Assembly (NCBI GenBank): GCA_000727475.1 | Contig: KL647303.1 | Location: 2,482,773 to 2,546,772 of the forward strand | DNA length: 64,000 bases | Direction of reading: 5' to 3' | Source: Sarcocystis neurona | Taxonomy: Eukaryota; Apicomplexa; Conoidasida; Eucoccidiorida; Sarcocystidae | Shown here: in pieces, positions 48,497 through 60,390 of the stretch | Layout: each line of letters starts with the position of its first letter | Position numbering within the stretch: position 1 is the first letter of the stretch | Notes under the pieces: model-generated | The model's database searches: none | What the model was told of the DNA's origin: nothing | What the model saw: the letters and a program-made list of their open reading frames with translations, nothing else | Program-made: the position numbers and the translations under genes

Positions 48497-51400
48497 ATGA
48501 ACGCTTCACCTGCAAGTAAGGGGACGTCTAGCTTGTCCGTGCCGTACTCTTTGCCTTCCACCCCAATATTTCCTCCACTTGGTGAAACGACATCGCCTGC
48601 AGAAGCTGCGATATCCGAAGAAGAGGCGGAAAATCAAACAAAACCGTCAGAAGACCTTGATGAGACGGAAACGCTTGTGGAAGAAAATGCATCGCGTTTC
48701 CCTGCGGGAACCCACCTGCAACAAAGCGTACAGCAGCAGGCGAAGCAAGATGGCAGAGTGCAAGAGAAAGTATCGAAAACCAAGGCTAAGGGCCGTTCGG
48801 TGGATAAAAGTTCCCAGCGAAGGGCGCCGACGCTGCGATTCGGGTCTGTGGGCATGCCCAGCAGCCTGTTGAGGCCGTTGGATCAAGAAGAAGAGAGGAA
48901 GGCTCTACAGCTGGAGCAACAGTTCAGAAAGGAGCGTATGGCAACGCTTAGAAGGCAAAATGAATTAAGGCGGCGGCGTCATGCGGAAAAGCAGCAGCAG
49001 CTGCGTGTTGCTGCCGCTCAAGAACGTGCTGCTGCTCTTGAACACCGACATCAGAAGCTGCAAGCAGCACGCGTGCTGATGGAGCGCGGCCTTGCCGCAG
49101 CTGCAACTTCCGCTCCTGCCGACCCTTCTGTTGCTGTGGATCACGCTGGCGCTGTAGCTAGTACTGCCGCAGCTGCTCCTGGCCCTTCATCTGCACCTTT
49201 TGCTCCTGATAACACTTCCATCTCTGTTGCTCCTGCTTCTCCTGCAATTTGCTGCCACCCCGCAGAGACGTCCCCTTCTGGCGCAGCACCAAACGACTTT
49301 CAAAACAGCTCCACAGCGTTGTCTTCTTGGGCAACTTCTGACCGCCTTCCAGTTTGCCAGGTCGCCTCGGGTCAGGCCTCCTGTCCGGCTGAAAACGGGA
49401 AGACCGTCGAGCAGCACACCACGCACCAGCGCTGTGCTCCAAGACATAGGCGCAGAAGCAGCGTCGAAACTGTTGCTGATTCCAGAGGGGGGGGTGCCAA
49501 CGCTTCCCATCTCACAACATATATCCCCCCTAACGCCGTGACTGGGAACATCTTCTTAGGTGCGGCTGGCGCTGGGTACAGATGTTTTCCTGACGTCTCT
49601 ACCATTGCAAAGTGTTTTGTAGCGCGCGCTGCTATAGGATGTAAAGAAGCTGTAAGCGCTGCTGGCAACAGTCGAGCTGGTGGCGCGGGTGGGTATCACT
49701 GCCAGGCTACTCAAGAAATACTTTCGCTATGGCCGGACGAGCATCGGACACTGCTGAACGCTACCGTCAACAGCAGAGAACGAGTAGTCATGCTACAAAA
49801 CAACAATGTGGACAGCCTGGTCTTGGCTGCCTCGATCTCCTCTCAACAGGCTACGGAACAGACTTCCTGTATCCCCTATTCACCAGCTGCACCAGAGTGT
49901 GAAAAAACACTTGTGGGGAGCTCCGTTTCTGTGCGGCGAGTCAGCAGAGACTGCGGAGGCCTGCCGTCAGGACCTGCATTTGCCACCAGGAGATCACTTC
50001 CTGTTCCTCGTCTAGTAAACAATACTCAAAAGATATATCAGCCGTCTGCAGGGCTCATCGACGCATCCACCCCTGGTAAGGCTCATTATGATGCAGAACA
50101 AATTCTGAGGCCGCGAGCAACTACGCGACAGACCCCGGGTAAGCAACAAACGCAGCAACACCAAAAACAAGGACATTACCACCAGAGCGAAGACGGTCGC
50201 CTACCGCCACACGGACACAGAAAGAGTGTCCAGCAGCAGGGTCAACAACTGAGCGATCCGCACCAGCTGCAGCGATACACAGTAGGTGCGCTACAGGAGA
50301 CGCCTCCGCCTCCTCAGGGGCAGTCACATCAACAGAACCACCCGCAAGGGGGACCTACTGGTCGCCTAGTGCAGAAGAATAACATAGACAACGGGGGACT
50401 TCGCTTTCTTGTCAAGCATGCTGGAAGAGCCATCCCATTTTCACGAGATCCTCAGAGGCACTCTTGGAACCTACAAGACAATCGCTCTCGTACAGTGCTT
50501 GAACAAGGATCGGCTCACGCAGCGGCCCAGGCAGAAGCACCAGACCAACAGCAACAAGAATCAGGGGAAGAAAACGTCCACAGGACAGTTCTGCGAGATT
50601 GCCGCCCATGCGGCAGCTCCGATTCGAACAACGCTGGCAGTGTTAAATGCAACCTTGGCGAGCAGCACCCCCTGGGGTTCCACGAGCTACCACACCAGCT
50701 TCCGCAACAGCAACGACACGAGGAACAACAACGCCAGATGGAACACCACGAGACAAGGGTACAGCAGCAGCAGCAAGGCCCAGTGGGCCGAACCAGTACC
50801 GCAGCAAGGAACAAATCCTACGCTGGTCAGTTTGCGTCTGCCTCCCGTGCGAAGGCGGAGGTGGCACAACAGCGTCGATGGAAACACTGCCGAGAGGGAA
50901 AGAAGGGAGCTTCAAACAAATTGCAGGGACCGCCTTGTGCCACCCTGTTTGAGGGAGCTCCTGTTTCGGCAGCTCCTCAGGCTAGAGATGCTGCCGGTGT
51001 CTTTAGTTGTACTCCTCCTGCTACTTCGCCTACTGGTAATTTTCTTACGCCCACTGTTCTTCCCCCTGCCCTCACGGCTCCCATTCCTGATGGCGCTCAA
51101 ACAGGAACTGGTCCTAAAAGTTCCCCTGCTGTCCCTTCGGCGGAATCTTTTACTTCCGCTGCTTGTAGTGTTGTTACTGCGACAGAAGTGCCACACGCTG
51201 GTGCGTTGAAGGGGCAGACATACAACGAGAAATCTCAACAAAATGTTGCACCTTGCACTTTTACAAACGCAACGGCTAGCCACGTTCATCCTTCAAGTCG
51301 CACCTTAGAAAGCCTGCAGTACAAGCAGCGTCTGCAACAACAACAACAACACTACGGCCAACATGTAAATCAGCAGAACCTGCACACGCTGCAGAATCAG

Positions 51401-54400
51401 CATCAGAAGCAAGAACAAAATCCTCAGCATGGCTTTATGGGTGTGCAAGTCGTTAACAGAAAGTTGAAGGCTTTGATTGAGCAACAGCTGAAACGCGCCA
51501 GTCCGTACGCTTCCGACATGACCACTGACCGGGACCAGGTCTCCTGTTTATCTGTAAATGGTAACATTGTTACTTATAATGCAGAAGAGATCCGTAGCAG
51601 CTGGGAGCCGAGATTTCCACTGTCAGAAGGAACGACTGTCGAAGCGCTAGGGGCAGCCGCAGTAGCACAAGCTGACGGTGAAGCGCGTCTGTTTGACAGT
51701 ACTGTTGCTGTTCAGCAAAACACATTTTTGCAACAAGCGGGTGACTCTCAAGGGAAGACGGTTTATTTACAAAGTCTGCCAGTTACCGATGCGTCAACTT
51801 GGCAGCATTTGCAGCACCAACAGAAGCAGTACATTCGCAAGCACGAGCCGGAACACCAGGTGGTCCTTAAAGAGCACGTCCAGGATCAAGCTTGCCGGCC
51901 ACAGTGTCAGCAGCAGCAGTGCAAGTCCATACAGGAATCTTCAGAATGCGTGGAAGCGGGTAGCTGCCGGTCGCATCGGACTTGTGGGGGAGGAAGCTCT
52001 CCAAAGCATTCTGATACCACAAAGGATAGTGAGCAGTTAAAGACAACGGAAGACTGCTCTTCTTGTGGAGACGTCTACAAACAGGTGATGGATGCAGTCT
52101 GCAAGCTACCTGAAGCCGACGACGGCCGTGCACTCCGCATGGATGAAAAAAGTCCGTCCATGCAGTGGGGCAGGAGGAAGGTCACTTCCGTGGTCAAAAA
52201 GCAAGATGCGCACAGGCAGTCAGCTTCGGAGAGCGACGGTGGGGTGCACCAGGGAGAGCCGAGTGAGACTGAGAGCCCTGTTCGGCAGGTGTCTAGCGCA
52301 CTGCCAGCAGAAGAGAAGGACTCGTCCTTGAAGCACGCAGAAGAAGATACCTGCATCGTGCAGCCCTTACATAAATACCCCACCAGGCAGCAAGGGGCAC
52401 GCAACGGCAAGCAGCGCAAAGAAGAACAAGAGAATACGGCTGCTTATCGCTCGCCTCATAAGGATTTCCGCCCTAAAATAATTAGGGTGCGAGCACCTGC
52501 AGATAGTGATGTAATGGCTGCGCAAATAGAGCAAAAAGAGACTGCATCTGCGGGATCTTCGCATTCGGAATCACCTAGACCGATTTGCACAAAAGATCAA
52601 CACTTAGCACTGCACAGCATGATGTGTGACTTGCTTGCTGGGCCAGCAACATCCACTGGGGCGGAGGAACACAGCGAAAAAGGAGAGGAAACCGAAGTAG
52701 AGGGAGGTGGAGAGGGCGAGGACGTGAACTGGGAGAATTCAAGGCCGGCCGGAAAGATACGTAACGTAGTACAAGAATTAGAGTCTGCCATGGTGACTCA
52801 AGAGGGTTCCTCCGTAGTAGCAGAGGGAAACACGGAAGGTGGGTGTTCTAGAAGGTGTAGTTCAACTTCCTTAGTGCCAGCCAGCACCTGCCTCAGCTGC
52901 AGCGCTTCTTGTACATTGCCGCCGTGGGTAAATACCAGCAATGCATGCGCTAGCGCAGATTGTGCTCTTCCCACGGAGCACTGTACGGCGTCTCGCGGAC
53001 CCCGCAGCAGAAGTTCCGCTTTTACCGGTGTACCTCGCAGTACACGACCTGCCCTCGGGTGTGGCAACAAACGCCAGGCTGATGATGCAGCTGCTGCTGC
53101 ACATGGCCTCTCCTCCGCCCGCCGTACGTCGCGCAACATGGTCCTCGTTCGTGCTGCTGGTGACCCTCTCAGCGGCAGAAAAGCGTGTGAAGTGTGCGGC
53201 CGCGGGAGCAGCAGCAACTGCTGTGCTGTGTGCGACTCTGCCACTGTCGAATGCACACGCCAACTTCACTGCAGCTCGGAGTTGTGTTGCGGGCAGCAGC
53301 AACAGCGACACAGGGATACGGCGTCCAGCTCCTCCGTGTGTGTGTTGCAGGAGAAACAGCGCGCAGACCTGAGTCCTGCGTCGCTTCGTGGACCGCACCA
53401 GCAGCACTTGGACAGCACCTCCAGGGAGCGCACGCCTCCACACCGGCTGCGGCTTGATGCGTGCACTGAAACGCACGAAATCAATGATCTGCAGCACAGT
53501 TGCACACATTCAGCTTCTCGCTCTTCGCGTTGTTTCTGCTGTGTAGAGTCTCCTTCTCAAGAGCGTCAGCAGCAGCAGCAGGGGTATGTCGAATGTCGCG
53601 CAGCGGCAGAGCGTGAGGGTGTCCAGGGGAAGCGGTGTATCGACTCTTGTGTGAAGGCGACAAATGTCAGGCGTCCCAGCGTCACGGTGAACGTACACAG
53701 CACCACACGCAGCTGTGAGAATAGTAGACGGAACCCGGTCGCATGCAACAACAACGGCAGGAACTGCAATAGCAAAAACTGCAGCAACCGCTCGCCCGAC
53801 TACAGCACTGGTCTCCTAAGCAATAAAAGTCGCAACAGTTCAGGAGATAACAGCAGTAGCAAGAGCAGCAGATGTGGCGTCGAACGCACGCAGAGCTACA
53901 ACCAAGGCACCCTCACATCGATGTGTCTGAGGAGAGAGAACATACCCTCGCCGACAGCCAAGAGAGAAAAAAACTGTTGGTGCGCGTGTTCGTCACCGCA
54001 CGTGCCTGCAACTCCCGGTGGCTGTAGTCGGCGGGGGCGTTCTCAGAGCTCTACCTCAATTTCACGCATAAAGCCGGAAGTCACGTGTGCAGTACACTCC
54101 ATTAGCAACAGTGAGTGCTGCTGGCACAGCCCAGAAGCCAGCAGGAGCATTAGCAGCAGTTCGACTTGTTGTGGCTCCTCTGGAGATAGTCTGGACAGCA
54201 GCACGCTGTGTTGTGTGCTTTCTCGCCGCAGCAGCAGTAAGCTGCCGGCGTGTGCGCCTCCTGCCCAGAACAGGAGGACCCTTCGCAGCTTGTCGACACG
54301 CAGCTCCACGAAGGGGGCACCAAAAAGATGTGGTATTAAGGACTTAAAATTGCAGGCTTTGACGAACGCAGAAAGGAAGGTGGAAGAGCGGTTATTGCTC

Positions 54401-55375
54401 CTAGATGTTAATCAGAAGACCCTCGACGAGCAGCATGAGCGCAGAAGGTACTTGCAACAGCAGCAGCTCCAGCAGCAGCAGCTGCTCCTCCTGGAGCAGC
54501 AGGAGCACCTGCAGCAGCAACAGCAACTCCTGACGCTTGCGCAGTACCGAAGTCTTCCACTGGAAGACGAGTTTAATCCATGTACCTTCTTAGTAGGTGG
54601 GAAAGAATCCGCTGTGTCCGTGACCACCCCACGAGGCGCTCCTAATGGCCACCCCCCACTACAAAGCGACAGCAGCCGCGCTTCAGGGGAGCGACTTGCT
54701 GCAACAAGCAGTTGGGCGCATTCTGCGGAAGAGCAGGGGGAAAGTCATTGCGACGTGTACTGCAGCGCAAACAAACTGGGTAGAGTTCCCTGTACCTTAC
54801 AACCAAGTGTTCACCGAATGCCTGTGCGGCTAAACGGTGTCGCACCGTCATTGTTCCCTACGTCTGCTGGTTTCACAGCCTCTCCTTCAAATCCCTTCAT
54901 GATTTCACTCTTAACGGGCCCAACGGCACGCAGTCAGCCAGCGACGGGCTCATTGAGGAATAGAAGCCTCGCACCAACAGCATCGATGACATTAACAGCA
55001 GTACCCCAGGCGTGCCTCTCGAGCAGGGCCGAAGATGAGCAGAAGCTACGCTCTACAACACGACGCCATTCTCAGCCGTTACCTCCTCGTGGGAGTGCTA
55101 AAACCGCCATGGCCTTTCCGCCCCTACGAAAACGACTTGGTGATGCTGCTGCTTCAACCGCAACAGTTGGTGTGACAGGTGATGCCGTCGCAGCGGGACC
55201 TGGTGAACCGTCAGACATTATATGTATTTCTAAAACACCACCGGCGTCTGTGACGAAAAGCTTGCAGCTCGCACGGCGGGCTGTTGCTGCTGACGCGCTG
55301 CCCCCTCTGCGGGCGAGGACCAGCAGCCGGACGCGGCGGCAGCAGCCGCTGGCGTTGCTACCACGTGTCACGTGA
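48497..55375 (+). CDS. Large Gln-rich coiled-coil protein, single open frame
   Basis: The frame is open for 2,292 codons from ATG at 48,497 (GAAAAATGA) to TGA at 55,373-55,375; a TAG lies 12 bases upstream in frame. Residues 1-128 are acidic/Ser-rich. About 129-203 form a strong charged coiled coil (QFRKERMATLRRQNELRRRR). The middle is Gln/His/Pro/Ser-rich with short Gln runs. Residues about 1,448-1,918 are rich in Cys and Ser, including CEVC and CCAVC near 1,563. A second coiled coil at about 1,946-2,016 ends in Gln/Leu runs (LQQQQLQQQQLLLLEQQEHL). The tail is basic and Ala-rich. No catalytic domain or membrane segment is recognised. Lack of introns is unusual beside its neighbours; unseen small introns cannot be excluded. 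A scaffold or nuclear role would suit the composition but is not shown. Confidence 0.85.
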   Translation: MNASPASKGTSSLSVPYSLPSTPIFPPLGETTSPAEAAISEEEAENQTKPSEDLDETETLVEENASRFPAGTHLQQSVQQQAKQDGRVQEKVSKTKAKGRSVDKSSQRRAPTLRFGSVGMPSSLLRPLDQEEERKALQLEQQFRKERMATLRRQNELRRRRHAEKQQQLRVAAAQERAAALEHRHQKLQAARVLMERGLAAAATSAPADPSVAVDHAGAVASTAAAAPGPSSAPFAPDNTSISVAPASPAICCHPAETSPSGAAPNDFQNSSTALSSWATSDRLPVCQVASGQASCPAENGKTVEQHTTHQRCAPRHRRRSSVETVADSRGGGANASHLTTYIPPNAVTGNIFLGAAGAGYRCFPDVSTIAKCFVARAAIGCKEAVSAAGNSRAGGAGGYHCQATQEILSLWPDEHRTLLNATVNSRERVVMLQNNNVDSLVLAASISSQQATEQTSCIPYSPAAPECEKTLVGSSVSVRRVSRDCGGLPSGPAFATRRSLPVPRLVNNTQKIYQPSAGLIDASTPGKAHYDAEQILRPRATTRQTPGKQQTQQHQKQGHYHQSEDGRLPPHGHRKSVQQQGQQLSDPHQLQRYTVGALQETPPPPQGQSHQQNHPQGGPTGRLVQKNNIDNGGLRFLVKHAGRAIPFSRDPQRHSWNLQDNRSRTVLEQGSAHAAAQAEAPDQQQQESGEENVHRTVLRDCRPCGSSDSNNAGSVKCNLGEQHPLGFHELPHQLPQQQRHEEQQRQMEHHETRVQQQQQGPVGRTSTAARNKSYAGQFASASRAKAEVAQQRRWKHCREGKKGASNKLQGPPCATLFEGAPVSAAPQARDAAGVFSCTPPATSPTGNFLTPTVLPPALTAPIPDGAQTGTGPKSSPAVPSAESFTSAACSVVTATEVPHAGALKGQTYNEKSQQNVAPCTFTNATASHVHPSSRTLESLQYKQRLQQQQQHYGQHVNQQNLHTLQNQHQKQEQNPQHGFMGVQVVNRKLKALIEQQLKRASPYASDMTTDRDQVSCLSVNGNIVTYNAEEIRSSWEPRFPLSEGTTVEALGAAAVAQADGEARLFDSTVAVQQNTFLQQAGDSQGKTVYLQSLPVTDASTWQHLQHQQKQYIRKHEPEHQVVLKEHVQDQACRPQCQQQQCKSIQESSECVEAGSCRSHRTCGGGSSPKHSDTTKDSEQLKTTEDCSSCGDVYKQVMDAVCKLPEADDGRALRMDEKSPSMQWGRRKVTSVVKKQDAHRQSASESDGGVHQGEPSETESPVRQVSSALPAEEKDSSLKHAEEDTCIVQPLHKYPTRQQGARNGKQRKEEQENTAAYRSPHKDFRPKIIRVRAPADSDVMAAQIEQKETASAGSSHSESPRPICTKDQHLALHSMMCDLLAGPATSTGAEEHSEKGEETEVEGGGEGEDVNWENSRPAGKIRNVVQELESAMVTQEGSSVVAEGNTEGGCSRRCSSTSLVPASTCLSCSASCTLPPWVNTSNACASADCALPTEHCTASRGPRSRSSAFTGVPRSTRPALGCGNKRQADDAAAAAHGLSSARRTSRNMVLVRAAGDPLSGRKACEVCGRGSSSNCCAVCDSATVECTRQLHCSSELCCGQQQQRHRDTASSSSVCVLQEKQRADLSPASLRGPHQQHLDSTSRERTPPHRLRLDACTETHEINDLQHSCTHSASRSSRCFCCVESPSQERQQQQQGYVECRAAAEREGVQGKRCIDSCVKATNVRRPSVTVNVHSTTRSCENSRRNPVACNNNGRNCNSKNCSNRSPDYSTGLLSNKSRNSSGDNSSSKSSRCGVERTQSYNQGTLTSMCLRRENIPSPTAKREKNCWCACSSPHVPATPGGCSRRGRSQSSTSISRIKPEVTCAVHSISNSECCWHSPEASRSISSSSTCCGSSGDSLDSSTLCCVLSRRSSSKLPACAPPAQNRRTLRSLSTRSSTKGAPKRCGIKDLKLQALTNAERKVEERLLLLDVNQKTLDEQHERRRYLQQQQLQQQQLLLLEQQEHLQQQQQLLTLAQYRSLPLEDEFNPCTFLVGGKESAVSVTTPRGAPNGHPPLQSDSSRASGERLAATSSWAHSAEEQGESHCDVYCSANKLGRVPCTLQPSVHRMPVRLNGVAPSLFPTSAGFTASPSNPFMISLLTGPTARSQPATGSLRNRSLAPTASMTLTAVPQACLSSRAEDEQKLRSTTRRHSQPLPPRGSAKTAMAFPPLRKRLGDAAASTATVGVTGDAVAAGPGEPSDIICISKTPPASVTKSLQLARRAVAADALPPLRARTSSRTRRQQPLALLPRVT

Positions 55376-58300
55376 CGCGAAGTCTCGGGGGGTGTGTCAG
55401 CAGCAAAACCTCTTCTCATGTAGCACAGACAACAGGTCGAACACGGGGGCTGCCCACTGCGCACCATCAGTGTACCCGCCCACAGCAGCACGACAATTGT
55501 CGGCGCTTGTCGATTCGTTCTAAAGAATCAAGAAATGATGCACATCATTCCTGGCGCGCCACAAAGGGCACGCGTGAAGGAGCGGAAAGGCGCTGTGCTT
55601 TCCACAGGCGCAGCAACCATAACAGCGAGTGGTCGAAACGTCTTCTATTGACCGAAGCAATGGGCAGCAGCAGCGGCCACCATCGCTGCAGGAATAACGG
55701 CGATAAAAAGAAGCAGCACCACTAGCGTAAGCAGTCGCAGCCGTCCAGGCTACTACGGTTGCACCGCAGACAGTCTGCTTTTCTTCCGCGAAAGGGCTAG
55801 TGCTCATGGCGCCTGCAAAATTACTGACGTGTTTTCGTGCGGCTCTACCGGTAGCGCACACATATATAGCACATGGTGCAGAGCACGCGGGGAATAATTG
55901 TAAGCAGTAGCTGCTTTGTCCGTCGATTCCACATGAAGAGAAATGAAAAACTGCACAGGGGATTCATGCTTGCAGATATGGCTGGACATGCAGATAAAGA
56001 GAGAAGTTCTGAGCTTCTGAGCCTCTGTCGAGCTGGCAAGAGCGTAGGTGTGGTGCTGCCCCAAACCTAAAACTGTGTGTGGCCGCATCCGTGATGTGCT
56101 AGCACACGTAAGTGAGGATGTGCACAAGCGTGTTAACATGGAGAGACAGGTATACGTTTGTTCCTGCCTGCTTGTGCGTCTGGTTTGGAGCTAAAATGCA
56201 AAGACCCGAGAACGACTCGTGTGCTTGTGTCTGACGGCCCCCAACGTGCGGCGTTTCGCCAAAGAGATATGTACTGGTACGGTGCACACATACGTATGTG
56301 CGTATATATATCTCTATATATTCAAGGGTAAAAGTGCCCAAAGCACTGTGTTGGTCATTTATCCTGTCTACGTGGGTTGCTGTACCCATCATTCTTCCCA
56401 TATCGTGCTTCTTCATATACCCAGTTATTGCGTGTCCGTGTATCTCTCTGTTTCTGGGCGCACACGTGCATACGGACACGTCCGCAAAGACGTAGAGACA
56501 CAACTGCGCATGCCATTGTACGTTCTCGGGGCTGTTTATGTGTTCTACATAGCTTTTTCGCGTTCATTTGAATTTCTGCCGTGTACCAGTGATTTACGTA
56601 GATGTGAGGAGCAATCGCAGCGTGTGAGGCACGCCTGTGCATGAAAAAAGCACTTCAACAGGTTACTCCACCAAACGGTGGTCACTAGCCTGCTGTCCCG
56701 TTGCAACATTCACTTTTCTATTCAAAAGAATAGTGTGAACAAACAGGAATGCAGATATATGCTGCCGACCTTTGCGGTCACAAGCAAAACAATGCATGCA
56801 TTCGAAACTCGGACGGGGTCAATGGACAACGTAACCCTCCCAATCGTACCTGCGGAGCTCCTGTTAGCTTCTGCTTGCCGTGCCTCCGAAACAAGTGGAT
56901 ATCTGATAAGAGTCAGATGAGGGTGGAAAAAAGCCACGTTTGAAGCGGTGATGCTGCGATGAATGAAGTTTTCTTTTGCTGTCAACCGACGTATAGAAGC
57001 AAAGCCAAGTTCTGCATGTGACCACGGATTGTCACGCTTTTCCTAGATATATTCGCGTTGGATGAAGGAGATACACTTTCGATACTCTTGCTCATTGTGC
57101 TGTTGCACTGTAGTGCCAGAAGGAAGCAAGAGCGTCCAGAGCCGCGCATAACGTTAACTAAGCAATAAAGGTCGGTATTTCTCATCACTGAGAACTGAGT
57201 GATTGTTCTCCCATACAAAAGCTATTCGTTTCTACCCGACAGTGAACACTGTGTCAGCAGAAGCTTTGCGATGCTGCGCCGCAGCCTGGAGCTGCCTCAG
57301 ATACACACAGCGATGCATCCATACGAATCTTAGCCTGCTTTTATCCCACAAAGGCGGTGCAAAATTGTGGGCGGGTAGTCACAAAGCCAGTGCAAATATA
57401 AAGAGGTTGTCACAACGCCGGTGCAATACTACGGGCAGGCGGTTACATAGAAAAGATTGATATGCCACTGACGAGGTATAAAAACACATGTTCTCTTCCC
57501 TCAATTTGGACGACTCCGACGTGGACATAGACTCAAATAGGGACCTCCCCACTTCCACGGACATATGTCGATGCAGACACAAATATGCAAAGTACATAGA
57601 ACATTTATTTTTGCCTATACGAGAATGCACAAATACGGAGTAAAACATACGAAAACCTTTCGACAGACTTGGGTAAAGATTTACAGGAGGTGCTGATTGC
57701 AGCTTTAGCTCCAAGCACACTGTGATTTTAGATAGAGAAATCCGACACAAGGATAGGGACTCTTCTGACGGGAGCGTCACCAAATCTCAGATGTATCCAC
57801 TGTGGACGGGGGAATCAGATCTGTAAAAGACGCCCCTCCTTATGACGGCACAACTCGAACAAAAAAGCTCAGCTGATGAAACGTAAAAGGAAATCTATAG
57901 AACGCTGTTGGACGTGTCCGTCAAATTGTGGAACGTCGCTGAAACGATGTGGGAGCTGTAAGAAAACGTCCTAATATTTTAAGTGACACGAAGAAAGATC
58001 TGCAGTCGTAGACTGGAACTATAGTTTCCACGTATATTTTCCTTGAACGATTGAAGCATTGTTTTCCGATGAGAGACACAAAGCATTCACGACAGCGGGT
58101 AACCTTGGTTCTCCCGAAGAATTTAAGCGAAGCTGATCGTCTACTAGTATTCTGTCGATTCTCTTCCCCTGTATAGGAGACAAACGGGCGCGTGCTAGAG
58201 GCAGAAGTTCTTGAATTAAAAACAAGGCGCACAGTTCCACCCTTCTGATTCCGTTTTTGCGGAACAGTGAAGCAGTTTGTGTGGCCTCACTTTCTTCCGC

Positions 58301-60390
58301 AGAAGGGGTCGACGGAAATCCAGTTCTGTCATCCGAAGAATATAGCAATAATGTATTTAGCCTACAAGGCACGACCAACGGCGTTCGACGTCTCTATACA
58401 GTGGGTTCTAATCTTGAAAATTGCGCTTTTGCGTAAGTGTCTGATTCCAGGGGCTGCACACGAAGTGTCAACGCCACCCAGACGGCGTCTCCTGCAGAGT
58501 TTACACAAGACTGCACAGCCCTTCACGCATTTATACTACTGCTTCTGAGAAAGTAAGTGACGCCTGGTGTAGAAAGACATGGGATGTACCACGGATCTAC
58601 CGATACATGGACCAGCGTGCCTTTCGGAACGTTACAGGAAGAGGAGAAACGCAGAGTTTCTGAGTGGTTCAGAGACAAGGAATTGACACTGAGAACGAGA
58701 GATACATCTGTCACAGAAGAACGGAAGAAACACGTCTCACGCTGACACGCTGACACGAAGGAGCAGAAGAACAGTAAACTGTATACGGGAAGAGAGGAAA
58801 AAATTGATGCAGAGCGAGGCGCGAAATGGAAAGGAGGTCTACTACAGAAGTCGGGGTACAAAGCGGGGTCGCCAAACGAAAAGTGACGGTACTCGGAAGG
58901 TCACTGAGTAGGGAAGAAAGGATAGGGGAACGAAAGGCCGCTGCCGTCAGCGAGAAGTGACACGTCACAAATCTTCACCGCAGGAGGCTGAATAGAATTC
59001 AGTTGTTGAAGCAATACTGCGGATGAAGGTACGATTGCACCAAGGTGCACCTGTAGATCAACAGCTACACCTACATTATAGAATATGCCTGCACGAGTAT
59101 GTAAACCGAAGAAACGGTACATACACAACTTGGCGACTTGGCGCACGTATACGCACACGAATAGGAAGATGGCCTCATGAAAAAGTCACCGTACACCTGA
59201 AGGTATCTATACTTGCCTGGCAAGCTATCTATTCCGTAGACACCGACGCACACCTACACACACGTATACACACAGCTGGGTACAGTTCCAAAACAATACA
59301 TTCGCCTATTCATGTATCTGTCTCTCTCTATATATATGTGTAGGTAGTCACTACAGGGTATACACATACACACACATACAGCTACGTATCCATCTCTCTC
59401 TCTCCTCTCTCTACATATGTATGTATATGTAGTTAAACGACAGCGCACCTTCGATTTTGGCTAGATGTGTGCGTTGCTTGACGCCTTTCGATTTCCACGC
59501 AAGCGGCGTAGGCAGCAGCTTCCCCGTTTGTGTGCACCTACGAAACTCTACCGGCTGCAGCACAGCATGAGGTGTCACTCCGTAGCGCACTGTGGACACG
59601 AAAACGGTACCTACAAATAAACACTCCTGTTCACGCGTCATCACACATCCTCCTCTTTCTTCCTATACACGTGTACACGCATGTCTCTTTTTCTCGGTCC
59701 AGCATCCACGCAGCACGTGTCATACACAGGGCACACTTTGGACACCTCACAGCTTCAACACACATTTGAAACTCCATATATTTGAGACACACGCGGAGCC
59801 ACAGAAGAGACGTACATACGTGTCAGCAGCTGTCCCACGCAGTGAAACGCTTCCTACACGGTCCACACATACACACACACAGGCGACAACAGCTCCCTGG
59901 ATGCAGGTGTCTTGCAACTTCTAGGCGTTGCCACATTAAGCGGAACACACGGACTGCAGTCGACGCATCACACGTTTCGTCCAAAGTATCCAGATGCGTG
60001 CACCCGTCGCTCGCGTGGATCCGTGAAGTTCAACATGCTCAAGAGAAGACAGCGACTCGTGTGCTTTTTTCTGTGTACACCTTGTTGAACGTTCACACAT
60101 ACGCCGACTACGGTGCATCCCTGTTGAGATCGTAGACTGCAGTCAGGTTTGTGAGGCCGCCTCGCGTGGGCAGTCTTGTGTAAAACTTTACACAGACGCA
60201 GCACCGGCTGCACACGTGCCGTCTATTTCCTATACTTAACATCAGGCCTACCCAGCTCTCCGTACGTACGAACCGAAGGAACGATCGGAAGAGACTCCTG
60301 TGTGTGGAAAGGAGAAGTTGCAAAAACCTTCTTCACATTTTTACCTGGTAGAAAGACTCCCCCGTCTGGACGGAAATAACGTACTTGTGC
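55376..60390. other. Interval without a well-supported gene
   Basis: A minus-strand frame at 55,817-55,520 starts with ATG and reads MSTSPFAEEKQTVCGATVVA, then becomes Cys-rich; it could be a small gene but has no other support. Positions 58,557-58,960 are strongly purine-rich on the plus strand and read as Lys/Arg/Glu peptides in all three frames, so none can be trusted. TA microsatellites reappear from about 59,240. Missing 5' exons of the next gene may lie in the last kilobase. Confidence 0.4.

Noticed and set aside
50409..51209. 266-codon alternative frame inside the large Gln-rich gene
   Set aside because: Entirely inside the 2,292-codon frame; Leu-rich end and lack of start context indicate a composition effect.
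52941..53372. 143-codon overlapping frame with a signal-like hydrophobic stretch
   Set aside because: Overlaps the main frame, and CTG-derived Leu/Ala runs explain the hydrophobicity.
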